Part shown: in pieces, positions 33,337 to 44,955 of the stretch
Position numbering within the stretch: position 1 is the first letter of the stretch
How the letters are laid out: every line of letters begins with the position of its first letter
Assembly: GCA_023014365.1 (NCBI GenBank)
Contig: JAEBUN010000015.1
Span: 558,001-622,000, forward strand
Length of the DNA stretch: 64,000 nucleotides
Source: Lepiota brunneoincarnata
Lineage: Eukaryota > Basidiomycota > Agaricomycetes > Agaricales > Agaricaceae
Direction: 5' to 3'
The notes under the pieces: model-generated
Database searches by the model: none
Seen by the model: only the letters and a program-made list of their open reading frames with translations
What the model was told of the DNA's origin: nothing
Position numbers and translations under genes: made by a program

Positions 33337-33869
33337 TCACTGGAAAGTGGAAGAAAAAGGAGTATACTGTATGGTGATGAAGTAATGAAAAAGGGACGGT
33401 GGAGCGGCTCCAAGAAAAAGAAAGAAGTGGAGGGGATGGGAGAGTGGAAGTAGAGACGACAATGGAGACGATCAAGAAAAGGGCCGTCCCACGACAGAAA
33501 TAGTCTTGTTGGGCACATGCAAGGCAAAAGCCTGGGAAGTTCTAGATTCGCCCCGGGTGCTCCCGGAAGGACAATATTTGTTTCAGGTGCTAATGAGTGT
33601 GTGCTAGTCCATAGTCCATATCAAGTCCATATCAAGTCCATCGTCAAAATCAAGTAGATCCCGACGTTCCTGCGTTTCTGAAGAACAAGCGAGAAGTGAA
33701 GCAAATGCAAGGGGAAAGAATTTGACAATGCGACAGAACGCGGATTGAAATGGCCAATTTAAAAAGAGGTATACAATCTAGGCGAGTTAAAGAGCGTGAG
33801 TCCATGAGGTTCTACAGGGAGAAAAAAAAACTATTCCAACAACGGATGCGGACAGCACGCATTCCGCGC
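33337..33869. other. Intergenic between the two oxidases, 533 bp
   Basis: Promoter region of oxidase copy 1 and 3' flank of copy 2. A short tandem TCCATATCAAG-type repeat occurs at about 33608-33640 (three partial units). Confidence 0.45.
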
Positions 33870-36368
33870 TCAATACCGGTACTGTCCGGTCATGCCTGGG
33901 CTGTGCGGCTGTACGGGCTGATTGCCCGCAGCATACGGGTCATAGGGCCCCTCCGAGTCCCGATAAGGGCGGTGCAAACTCAAGCTGCTCGCATTCCATG
34001 CCTGACTCTCATTGCTTTGCTTCAAAGGCAAAAACACACTCGAGTCAGAACTCCTCAGCGCAGCAGGTGTTGTGGCTACCAATCCTCCTACACCAGAGGG
34101 TCCACCAGCAGTAGTCGTCATAGAGAACGAGGCCGATGGTGGTGTTCGTTTTGAAGCACGTCGGCGTCGAAACACGAATATTCCAATAAGCGCACCGAGT
34201 AGTCCAATCACCGCAATGGCTCCCACAATTCCTCCAATAATCACTCCAGTACTCAAAGACCCGCTGTTATTCGAGCCACCACCACCTCCACCAGTCGAGG
34301 TACTGTCGGCAGAGCCGTGGGCGGACGCAAGCCTAGCACTCTCGGGAAGGTTGCTGGCAGGCCCAGTGGGCTGTTTCCCGATCTGACCGTTGCCAATAAT
34401 AACATAGCTGCCATTGGAGGGGATCCCGTTGACGACAACAAACAAAAATGCTGGGCCAGGTTGGAAAATGTATGGATTAGGAGGGGCCTGAGCGACGTGG
34501 AGAATGATAGTGCCGTCTGAGTTCACGGTGAAGGTGTTGTTCAGCTGCATAACACGCTGCCCCATGTTCATCGCATGAGTTGTGAATCCACCACGTACGA
34601 GGGTAACCATAGCACTCCCAGCAGCCTCATTGCTGGAACCGGAGTATGAGCTCGGGGGGATCGTGATATCGAAAGCATCACCACCATATGAAACAGTCTT
34701 CGGCATGCCTGAAGGCTTCGGGCGAGTCTTTGCTGAGAAGTAAGGAGGGTAGAAAATCTCGGCCTTGTAGGTAGTGGGGTAGATCGTCGTTAGGTTGACA
34801 TCCACATTGGGATTCGAGCCCGCGATAAGGACAGAAGCATCGGGAAGTATCATGGCAGAAGAATGGTACAAACGAGCAATACTGGACGTCTCGAGACCAG
34901 CGTTCGACCAGCGACTCCCTTTTGGAGCCTTGGGATCATAGATGGCGGGTTTCCCAACCGGACCCGACGCCAACGATTCACCAAAAGCCATGAGACTGAA
35001 CTGCGGCGACTGAAGGGTGGCTTGAGCGTATCCGGCCGTTCCATTCAAGCCTCCATTAACAACGAGAAGCTTACCATCGGGTAAGGTAATAAATTGGCCC
35101 ATAGTCCTCCCATCCAAAAGGTCATCGTCTTGCTCATAGGCGGGAGGAGTGCCATCTCGAGGCTCTGGGGTAATGCGCTGGCAATCTCTGGAGGCAGGGT
35201 ACTCCCAAGTGTTGATGAACGGGAAAGAATAGTTGCCATAAGCATACTCCGGCATGTTCGACCCTCCACAGAAAAGAATAGTGGGGGTGTAGTTGTTTTC
35301 TGGCGTGAGAGGGAGCATGGCTACTGCACCCGAAGCAGGGTAAACGCGAACAACTCCATTCGGCATATCTGGAAGGGGAGTCTCGACATTGGCATTGTAG
35401 TCCCAAAGAACTTGTGAACAACAAGTTAGCATTACGGCCCCACCAAAAAGAGGTTGGCTTACCGGTAGACAGGTTAGCCTGAACGAAGAGCTTCCCAGAA
35501 GGCATCAGGTAAGTATGGGCATAAGAAGTTCAAACCAGATGTTTGGACAAGGAACCGGAACGTTTTTGGCTCTTCAGGGTCGGGAAGGATAGAACTCGTA
35601 CGTGCAATCGGCAGCACCACCCTCGAACTCGGGGTCATTATTGGGATAGTTGCGATTGATATACCCTCCGTTGACGAAACCACCAACGATGATGACACTC
35701 CCATCATCAAGAGCCTCTGCGGCAGAATACCATCGCTTGCGATGCATCGAAAGAAGAGTTGGGTCATCGAACCATTGGCAGTTGGGGGAGTCGACGTTGT
35801 CGGCAGATGTACAAGGATTGAGAACGCGAATGGATCTAGCACCGTCAAAGTCCTGGTACTCAGAATCCCAAGCACCACTGCCACCGCCTGGATTTAGCTG
35901 TGATCCAATGTTGCCACCACGGCCAACCGCGCCATTTCCTCCGAACGTAACGAAAGAACCATTTGGTAGATGCATTCCAGAAGAGCAGAAAACGTTGGTT
36001 TTGACGTCCATAACATCAAATTTGCGTGAGTTCAAGTCCCTGAGGCACGTTAGCCTCGTAAAACGCGACACGAATCCAATTTAAAGACTCACCAAACGGA
36101 ACCCCATGCTGGATGCCCCTTGACCTGTGCCGCATTGCCCTCCGCCTTGTCGAGCATGTAGACTTTCTCCTCATTCCCAACAAACATCTACGCTCGTAGA
36201 AGCATGTTAGTTCTATTTTGGACAACAAGAGGAGAGAGCAACATACCATCATTGCGCTGACCAATGTAGTCCCCACCAGTCGGCAAACGACCCCGGCGTT
36301 TGCGCAAAGACGGTCGTTGTCGACGACAAGAGCCATAAAGCGAAAAGAGAGACTGGAAAGAGAAGCAT
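33870..36368 (-). CDS. Copper radical oxidase (glyoxal-oxidase type), membrane-anchored, copy 2
   Basis: Tandem paralog of copy 1 with the same exon layout. Signal peptide MLLFPVSLFALWLLSSTTTV ending VFAQ (start 36368). Active-site landmarks: NVFCSSGMHLPNGSF, KRWYSAAEALDDG, ARLYHSSAMILPDASVL, FTTHAMNMGQRVMQL. A DUF1929-like domain is followed by STGVIIGGIVGAIAVIGLLG (membrane helix), RRRR and a Ser/Pro-rich tail ending SPGMTGQYRY at 33870. Frame breaks of the insertion type: at about 36285-36292 (between GSFAD and TTLVSAMM), 35581-35584 (after YEFYPS) and 35527-35529 (after TSGLN). All lie in stretches intact in copy 1. Introns near 35416-35461, 36042-36091 and 36189-36244. A local duplication is the simplest origin of the pair. 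Known white-rot relatives supply H2O2 to peroxidases; the substrate here is not known. Confidence 0.85.
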
Positions 36369-37189
36369 CCCGCCGATGCGTGGTGCGACGAGAGAGAAGG
36401 AAGGGAGGGAAGGAGCGAATGGGAGGAAAGGTAGTAAGTAATGGTTGGCAAAATTAGCAAATGGAAGGACTTTAAAATCCAAGACGGGACCCCGACCACC
36501 CCAGACCCTGCCTCCCGTTTTGGCGCGACCCACCCTAGGCTCGCATTACGTAGATCGCAAGAGCAAGACTATCAAAATGGACTGAGCATCCTGCGGGGGG
36601 TATCACGATAAGGTACTGGCAATTGTACCTGCATGAGTACAAGAATTGTATAGGGCTCTGCAGCTGCTGGGGGGATAGGGGAGGCACTTGGGGATCGTCT
36701 GCGCCATTTCAGGAACCGTCATACCATTGGTATGTAAGCCCGTATTGTATTATTTGAGAAGCACTGCCCTGTACTCAGATACTATTCGTGTGATACCCTC
36801 AAGGCCAGACTAAGCCCGGTGTTGGTCTGGACGCCCACTATACGCGAAGCCACAGCTACTCGATCGCCATCGGCATCAGACAGTCCATTCTATGCGCCGG
36901 TGCATGAACGAAAGGACCAAGCGCGAACGGCCTCGGATCAGTGGAATCAGGCTCGACACACTCTGTTTTTGAGCACAAACTGGGTTGCATGCGGAAACTA
37001 GGGTGTTCGAAGACCCCAAACCGGCGTAACCAAGCAGGCAGAGTGTTTCCCATGCACTCTACCAGGGCCTTGAGCGATATCGCCTCAACAAGCCGGTGTA
37101 ATGTTTTGCTATAGTCTCGAGTATGAGATGTTTGCGCCGGGAAAGCTCAGAGAAGTGGCTGCTGTAATATGATTTCACTCAGTCCGACC
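36369..37189. other. Spacer between oxidase copy 2 and right arm, 820 bp
   Basis: Promoter of oxidase copy 2 and sequence not matching the left arm. No gene was recognised. Confidence 0.4.
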
Positions 37190-39038
37190 AAACTGAGGCA
37201 TCGAAAAATCGATCCGACGGTCCCAGCACGATGTAGTCACTCAGAGTCAATTGCGAGTCGGATTGATCACGAACAATTCGGCCCATTGTTCTCCGCTCAT
37301 TCCCCGCTCTCACTGGTACGATAGTCTGCTGGTGCATGTGCCGAACTAGGGTCACACCTTGCTCAACACATGTATGTAGTACGTAGTGCGCCCAGCTCAC
37401 AATCTCGGCCTCAGATGCGAGTGTTCTCAGGTTCCTTTTTCTTCAGAATGATTTACTGTGCACCGGTTCCAACCACAGTCCTTGGCCAGTCTCTGAGCCA
37501 CTGACATCCACCTTTTCGGTCAAGAAAAATGGGCATGTCTTCCCTCCCTAGAATTTGCCGATAGTGACCTTCTCAGTACAGCCTTATCAACATGATTTGG
37601 TACGACCACGGCGTTCACTTGCTCTGGAATCCCTCAAAGAGACCCACCATACGACGGGACACCTGTACGGTTCCTCCACATAGCCTGCACCTCAAGGCAC
37701 CCACCTCGCCCTCCTTCATGCTTTCACCCAACACTAGCCCGCCCCGATGTCATCCCAGACCTTCTATGCCATTTGCACAAGACTAATTACTGCTCTCCAC
37801 GCGCCAATTCTCACTTTCAACCTCGACAGCCCCAGAGCTCCCCTCGCAGACAGTACCCAGTGGGCAGTTTGTGTCCTAAAAAGTGCCATTTCCTCGCTTG
37901 AGAAAGTCGTCTACCCTTCCATCTGTACTGTGAGGCTGCCCAAGGGGGAATCTAGCATGACCACCACTCCTGTTGCTGGGTCTCACCTGGCACAAGGAAT
38001 ATGATGCATGTAAACCCTGCCAATGGGGACATTTCTTCGATGACAAGCATCAACTCTGGGGTACATCCCTGCAACACTGACCGGCACCCCTTCTCCTGGC
38101 TAACCGGATAGAACAAGGAGGCTTCTAGAAAATTCCCCGGAGGCCTTAGCTCTGTTCTCAGTGGGGACAGCACGTTGGCGATCAGTGATCAACATGGTTT
38201 CCGAAGCCCAGATAAAGAGGACCTGCGATGGCTGATCCATGCACCGGAGCTTCAAAGCAAAACAGACCACCTTCAAAGACTAACTACGGATTCGAGCCCT
38301 AGCATGTACATATTGGAAAACGCAAGCGAGGGTCGAAGTGGGCACTACATTCGCCAGTACTGCATTAAGTCCAATTGTAAATAGCGCCCATTTCATCTAG
38401 ACTGAAGCGCCCCCCCTCAACTCGTCTCTTATTCTGCCAAGCCGACCCCCTTCCAGTTTTGTGGGAACCCGAGGCCTATGATCCACACTGTTCGACTGTC
38501 TTCTCGGATGCACCACAGGTGAGTCAAGTCGCAGTGCGTTTTCGGAGTCCTAAAACCCATCCTAATGCCAGCTGTCCTCAGGCCTGGGTGTATAGCTACC
38601 AAATCCCGGTAATTCCCCTGCTAAACGAGCCCCTGGCAATCCCACTTGTCTTTCTCTTTGTTGGTTACCGCAAATCAGAATTCGCCCTCATCCATTCGTC
38701 GAACTAGGAATAGCTGCATTCCGGAATGGACATTTAGCGGTGGTAGGACGCAAATTCGAGGTTTGGACGTAAGGCTTCCACTTGCAGTCTAGGACTTGAA
38801 AGAGGCTCAATTGAAGCCCTATTACTCAAAGGAATCACGAGGCCCTCACACCCCCACCAATAACTCAAGCACTCAGTGGACAAAGAGCCTACTATGCGGA
38901 CCGATTAATACTTTCAAAAATCAGCCAGAAGTTTAATGCGAGCCGATTCTGACGTTATCCATTCCCCGCAACCCACTGCTACGAGCCAAGACGACGAAGG
39001 CTCGGAGTAAGAACGAAAGCGACCTGCGCACGAAGACG

Positions 39039-39046
39039 TATATAAA
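39039..39046 (+). promoter_or_regulatory. TATA box of right-arm Y3-like gene
   Basis: TATATAAA lies 55 bp upstream of the ATG at 39101; the corresponding TATAAA in the left arm lies about 52 bp upstream of its ATG. Confidence 0.55.
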
Positions 39047-39100
39047 CACACCTCTACATTCATTTGAACCCAAGTTGCGCTCCTGCGATACTCACAAACA

Positions 39101-39725
39101 ATGGTTTCCAAAGTCGTGAGCATACCCTTCCTCCCCCCCCTTCTTTACGGCTTGTCTAAATGGCTATTTCCCGTAGTTCCTCCTCGTCTCTGTTGTGACC
39201 GCCTTCACTTCAGCTTGGGCCCAAGGCCCAGGTACTTGCTATACCAGTGGAATCCCCGATAGTGTTGCCTGTGGTCCTTTTATCAACAATTTTTGCGACC
39301 TTGTTGGTAAAGGTTCTGTGAGTTCGTCCCGAACACCCACAGAGGATGAAGAACTGACTGTTGAGTTCTTAGTTCCCTGGTGGGAGCAAAGGAACCGCAT
39401 GCTACATGGCCAGGGGGCACAGATGTCCGTATTTTCGACGTGGTAGTGCTTCAAAAGGGTCTTGATATGGCTTCTACAGGTGATTTCACTGCATTCAATG
39501 CGGCCTCGGCAACTGCAACTCCCGTGCCGGAAAACTGCAAGGCGGTCTTGAATGCGGCTGTTAGTCGATGCAAGATGGTGAAACAACTCCTTGGGACTGA
39601 TTGCACCACAATCCGCCACTAACTTTGATGATATATGACAGGGCGGGAAGGGCCAGGCTAGTTCATCCGCCGCTTTCGTCTTTGCGGTTGCTCCCAAAGA
39701 GGGGAACTGCAGCACAGATTTCTAA
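39101..39725 (+). CDS. Secreted Y3-like cysteine-rich protein, right-arm copy (intact)
   Basis: Intact five-exon gene. MVSKV (15-bp exon) is joined to FLLVSVVTAFTSAWAQ, the signal peptide. Mature protein: GPGTCYTSGIPDSVACGPF, INNFCDLVGKGS, FPGGSKGTACYMARGHRC, DFTAFNAASATATPVPENCK, AVLNAAVSRCKM, then GGKGQASSSAAFVFAV and APKEGNCSTDF, stop at 39725. About 140 residues with eight regularly placed cysteines in the mature part, fitting disulfide pairs. In the C-terminal motif the otherwise conserved DPN is APK. Introns begin at about 39116, 39317, 39428 and 39575. The family includes a Coprinus glycan-binding protein; sugar binding here is inferred, not shown. Confidence 0.65.
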
Positions 39726-40700
39726 AATGAATCCTGTGGCTTGCTATGGCAGTTCTCGTACAGAAAATTCTGGGAGCTGTTTGTGGCTTGGGTGAAGAGT
39801 TTGGAAACTTGGGATGGTCAGAGATGGCTATCGTAAGAAATGACTGAAATAACAGGAAAATTTTGGCGTCGGATTGTTTGTGGTACGGACCCGCATCGAG
39901 CTAATAGGTTCCCAATGATGTGACCAATGCTTTGTTGGGCACCGGAGCTGTCTAGGCCTTACCAGATGTGTGAATAAAGATCCAAAGCTTACTAAAGTTA
40001 AAAAAAAACTCACTGCCGCCGGCGACTTGTAAGAGCCATGCCATTGAATCGTTCGAGCCACATGCCCGGAATATAGAGGGTCCTGGACAATAGTACGACG
40101 TACTGGTTAGTAACGCAAGATCCGGGAGGTTAAAGGACACCTCAACGAGTACATATGGCGTGGAGGGCGACCGAGGAAGCTTGAGGTGACATTAGCATCG
40201 TTCGTCTGTTGCTGGCCCGGCAGGACAGGTGGACACAGCTTCAAGTGGTACCGCAAAGTATATCCAATAATCCGATATTTCGAGGAGAGATCTAAAAAAA
40301 AAACCAGAATGGGATAAATAAATAAAACCTCACGTGATTTGGTGAAAGAGGGAAGCGCCGACAAGCCAATTGTCAGACCATAACATATAGCGCAACCCCT
40401 TCGTACTCATGATCTTCAGCGCCGACAAGATCAACAGTCCACCTCCAGGGAGAAATCCTTTCACCGCCACCCAAAAAAAAATCTTCTGACGCGACTACGG
40501 ACGCCTAGTAATTCAGTCCACGCAGGGGGAAGGGGCGCGCACACATTCCAACAAAACCTATTTCTAGCCAACTTACGATTTACCACTAGGGGTCAGCTAC
40601 CCACCGAGACCCCTGCCACACAATGATCGATAATCGATGATAAGACGCCCCAAGCGCCCACACCCCCACCGCATACCCGCAGCGCTCCAATGATGAATCT

Positions 40701-41347
40701 TTTATTACTACTCGCACTTCCTACTCTTTAAGACCCACATGAAATCCGCCTTGGCACTATCATCATCAATATTCATTGCCTCGCTATCATTAGTTTCACG
40801 GAGACCAACCCCTAGGGATCAAGAGGTACGGGTATATCGGGCGTCAGGCTCCGGGGATTAGAGGGGGGTGCAACACTTACCGGAAAATCAGAATTAGAAA
40901 TAAACGCTGCTAGACCCGTTATGTCATTCTCGCCAGAAGTCCAGAGAATCCTGATTTGTTGTAAAGATAGCCTGATAAGGATTTACCTTCCGATCAGAAT
41001 GTGGGAAGAACATGGTGCCACCGCTTCATGAGGTGGTGGTGTCGCAAGGAGTTAACGGATCCCCCTCCCTTCCCGTTCTCGATTTGTTAGGGGGGGAGAC
41101 GTCTTTCCACTCTGGAGCTGAGGGGAGCCGAAACCTATGTCATTTGTTGGGGTATAATAGGTAGATCAGACGGCCAACAAGTAGAGGTGTACGTGATCAT
41201 AAATTTTGGAGTAATTTCCAAGAATAATTGTCCAACGTCATAACAGCCGGGTGACATTATCGTAAAGGAAACAATGAATGGAGAGCGACCTGGAAGAAGC
41301 GAATGTATGCTTTTCATCCAGGGGAGGAAGTAGTACGGAGAAAGGAT
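40701..41347. other. Intergenic, about 650 bp
   Basis: Between the right arm and the transporter 3' end. No gene was recognised. Confidence 0.4.
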
Positions 41348-42466
41348 TTAGTCGTTTTTCCTGGACAAGACGGGGAAGACCCCAATTGGGAGACGGATAA
41401 TAGCCATCTCCTCCGCTGCAAGCATTTCAGCGAGACCGATATAGTATGCTATCAAGGCGGTAATGCAACCGAGAATCCCACCAGCCTTGGTCGCCCTGCC
41501 ATTACAAAGTTAATTTGTCGTGCATCTTCCGTCGGAATGATCAGAACTTACGAGGCAGAGTGAGTCCATTCGCCAGCTGCCAAGACAGCAAACGTGGCCG
41601 TGAGGAATCCGAAGAGGGCAATGAAAGCCAATAGCCTTGCGCAAGGAAGCAATGCTATATTTTTAGTTGCATCAGCGCCATCTCCACAAAAAAGAAAAAA
41701 CACCGCGCTAGTACGAAATAGTGCACTCACAAGAACAAGAAGGTGACGATGAACCAGGTGATCAGGTAGATGCCAAGGGCGCTCGAAAGCTCCTCGGCGT
41801 TGCCTTCATAGGCCGCAATAATACCACTTCCAGGGATGAGGATAGTCGCATAGGACATCCAAAAGGCACCATAGGAGGAGAACGCTGTTCATGCGCAGAA
41901 TTAACGTTTAGATTGGGGCTTGGCAGGAGATGTATAAATAAGAAATGCCAGGGGCTAGCCTGGGTTGACGAACCGGCGGTATCATAGCTCAACCGTGAAC
42001 TATGACGTTGAATCGACCAAGCCAGGCACGTACCAGTGCCAGACAACAGCCGCGAACAGGAAAAGTTGAAGAGAGGGGGGAAAGAGACAACCTGGTGGAC
42101 AATCTGATACTCACCCGTACCACCAAACACATTGCCCCGAGGGAACTCCCACATGCCGGCAAGGAGCTGAGCGAGGCCACCGCAAAAGATGGCCATGCCT
42201 ACGACAGCGTTGGGTGTTGTAATACTACGGGTCTGGGCGTTGTACAGTGAGAGTATGAGGGTCGTCGAGGCGAAAGAGAACAGCCCGCTGTTATTTGTTC
42301 GTTTGTCAGAGCGAGGAGTTAGGACAGTTGGAACAAAAAAAAAATAATATGCCTACAGCGTGGCGGGGTTGCCAACCCTCGATGGCCTGGGGACGTAATG
42401 GGCTTGGGAGAGGCCATTGGGACCCTGTCCCGGAGCAGCAGATTTCTCGATATCGTGATCAGACAT
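41348..42466 (-). CDS. GPR1/FUN34/YaaH-family membrane transporter (acetate-type)
   Basis: Six-helix plasma-membrane transporter. Start at 42466 (MSDHDIEKSAAPGQGPNGLS). The family motif near helix 1 reads NPATLGLFSFASTTLILSLY, close to the usual NPAPLGL. Then VVGMAIFCGGLAQLLAGMWE with FPRGNVFGGT, SSYGAFWMSYATILIPGSGI, LGIYLITWFIVTFLFL, FIALFGFLTATFAVLAAGEW, KAGGILGCITALIAYYIGLA and the tail LPIGVFPVLSRKND, stop at 41348. Introns lie at NPA-TL, after GGT, after FLFL and after HSAS. One extra T in the A/T run at 41624-41626 shifts the frame between KAIGF and IALFGF. Family members move acetate or ammonium-coupled solutes (yeast Ady2/Ato); the substrate here is inferred. No indel elsewhere. Confidence 0.85.
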
Positions 42467-44238
42467 TGTCGACGAGCGCGGGGGAGAGGCGAGCCAAGGT
42501 GGGGGGACGTCGAGAGGGCTGAAAATCGAAGAAGGCTCAGGAGGCGGGGTGGCAAGTTTGGAGCGGAGGTGGGATCTATATAGGGCCAGTGGCAACTAAG
42601 CTTTCCAGCATGCGGATGAAAGGAGGCTGACGTGAATATCCAGTCATTGAAGGAGATCATGAGGTCGATACTCGGCAAAGAACCCCCGCATCAACCCGAG
42701 AGTTTCTCCATGCATCAAATGAAACATAACCATTAAATACTGCAAGCGAGTAGAACCATCGCTCGTCAACATTTGGCCCCCTGTTTCCCAGAGAACATCG
42801 ACCACAGGAGCCATGTAAGAATGGACGTGGAACCGACTGACGAGCTATCCAAAAGACAACTATGGCACTCCTGGAAAAACATTGTCGAATGACAGCGAAT
42901 GATCGATTAAAGTGGTACGACCATCGTTCCACGTATGTTTTTCAATCGAGGAAATTGAGGAGGGGGGGATGGCGATTGCTATCTTCCGCAGTCGCATGGA
43001 GTAACCTTTGTGCATGATGCATGGGGGGTTCGCAAGCGCGATGCGATCGGGTAAGAGACAAAACCCTCTGGCAAGCTAAAAATAGATGTCATCATCCTAA
43101 GCGGCGCATGTGGCCACGCCGTCAGGAGTCCTCTCAACCTCCCACACCCTGTCTTCACATATTCTGGACCCATCGAACAATGAATCATGTCGTACATACA
43201 ACTTCGTCCTCGCCTCGCTACGGTAATGACTGTTCTATGAAACGGGCTCTATTGTGGCGTTACAATGCGGAAACGATGAGTCAGTCCTCGTGACAAATCA
43301 ATAAATTAGTCAGCTTCCAGGAGGGAACCCGAAATCACGAGAACATGGAACGTGCAACCCACTTCCCGGTGTAGAGTTAATAAGACTCAGCAGCTCGTAA
43401 CGTGAGTCCCGAGGCGTCGAACACCAAGCTAGTGAGTATATACACTACCGACGAGTGTCCTAATAAGGACGACAACATATATATCTCAAAGGTCTATAAG
43501 CTAATGTCCAAAAACGGTATGTCATACTCGGCTCGACATGCTCAACATCTTGCGCCCTCGGAAGGCCTACAGCGCGGGGGGTGGTCATCCTGATCCGCAC
43601 ACGTATGGAGGAACGGGGACTCGAACCTAGCAGACCCTCAACCGGACAACAACATCCGTTGAACGAGATACCGAGTTTTTGCATGGGCCACATGTGGGAT
43701 CAGCGGGGCCGGGTGAGTTCGGATTTATTTATCTTCGAAGAGTTTTGAGCGATGGCTCTGCAACTGAAGCTGTCAACGAGACGGGGGTATGATACATTGT
43801 ATGCCGGACGTTAAGTGTCAACACCCACCGCATTGTTTTCTCCATATCCCACTCGATGATGACATCACACATCTTCCCGACGATCCAGACGCAACGACCC
43901 TGGGGACAATCTTTATATAATTAAACTTTTATAGAACCTGGCAACAGAAGGCGTCCTCGAGAATTCGCAGCTATTTTAGTAAATAATCCACTTCTCTTTG
44001 CTCTAAACAAGGCCCTGATTGTCCATCAAGCGAACGTAAATCTACGCCTAATGGGTGCACTGGCCACATTGGATGATGTCAACTTTGGATAATCCTTTGA
44101 AACAACTGAACCACATCGTAGTAGATATCGCGCTCATTTTTCCTGGGCCGCAGGGTTCTTATTCATTCGACAGAACACAAAAAGTTTACTATACAAGTAC
44201 GAATACCAAGACTTCAGGAAACCTTTGCATTACATCAA
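42467..44238. other. 1.8-kb region without a supported gene
   Basis: Promoter of the transporter and unassigned sequence. A B-box-like string GGTTCGAGTCC occurs on the minus strand at about 43615-43630, but no tRNA cloverleaf forms around it. Open frames at 42657-42932 and 43460-43693 have no recognisable features. Confidence 0.35.
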
Positions 44239-44902
44239 TCAAGCACCTGGCATTACATCCGTACCACATGTACCGGCGTTGGGATCGACGGTGAACGAGA
44301 AGGGGTAATTGGGATCGGATTTTCCTTTTCCTCCCTTTTTTTTTTTTTGGGAAAATGGTAATTAGTAGTTTGCATTGCGTGATGAACAAGGAAATTAATC
44401 TCACCATAGGGCAACTCTTTATAGCATTATTGATGAAAGTCTTACAGTTACCAGCGATGACTTTGTTGGCAGCGCCAGTGTTGTACACAGTAAAATCGCC
44501 TGTTTTCGCACGGGCGTGATCAAGAGAGGCAACCACATCAGAAAACACAGAGTAGACAAACATCGGTGACCATTAGCCATGAAGCAGCGAGCAGTGCTCT
44601 CTCCGTTACGCATCTAAAACATTTTTTTGGTAGCAGAGCGTTGTTAGTAAAGCCATGAAATGGTTTTTTGCAGTAAATCACTTACGGAGATTGTGCTAAC
44701 AGTGTTGCAATACTCGTCAACAAAGCGCGCGCATCCAGCGGCATCATTGTTGCCTGTAGGGTAACAGGTCGGATTCTGGGCCAGTGCCGGAGTGACGGCG
44801 ACGGTAACAGCAAAGAGCATAAGCTAGGGAAGGGAGGGAATGGGTCAGTCGCAAGACAGCTCTTGTGTTTTGGAAGGAAGCCCTCACAATCTTGGAAAAC
44901 AT
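44239..44902 (-). CDS. Secreted Y3-like cysteine-rich protein, third copy (intact)
   Basis: Start at 44902 with the same 15-bp first exon (MFSKI), joined to LMLFAVTVAVTPALAQ (signal peptide). Mature parts: NPTCYPTGNNDAAGCARF, VDEYCNTVSTIS, MRNGESTARCFMANGHRC, DFTVYNTGAANKVIAGNC, INNAIKSCPM, then GGKGKSDPNYPFSFTV and DPNAGTCGTDVMPGA, stop at 44239. All four introns match those of the copies at 26378 and 39101, and the final intron ends in a polyA-AG acceptor. The DPNAGTCG motif is the classical form of this family. A TATA box (TATAAAAA, 44948-44955 minus) lies about 50 bp upstream. Sequence similarity to the other two copies is moderate, so this is the more distant paralog and not part of the inverted duplication. 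Confidence 0.65.
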
Positions 44903-44955
44903 TGTAGATGGGCGACTTTGTTAAGGCTCCCTTGTTGGATCCCGGGGTTTTTATA

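Larger units (their letters stand above)
37190..40700 (-). repeat. Right arm of large imperfect inverted duplication
   Basis: Reverse complement of 25500-28745; anchors are given under the left arm. It contains an intact Y3-like gene on the plus strand. The stretch 37600-38400 is conserved between arms but without a shared reading frame. Compared with the left arm it carries extra blocks, for example at about 40150-40190 and 40340-40430, so the arms are not undergoing perfect gene conversion. Confidence 0.75.

Noticed and set aside
43600..43690. tRNA-like sequence with an exact B box (GGTTCGAGTCC, minus strand)
   Set aside because: The T stem has two mismatches and no acceptor stem or anticodon arm can be formed; at most a relic.
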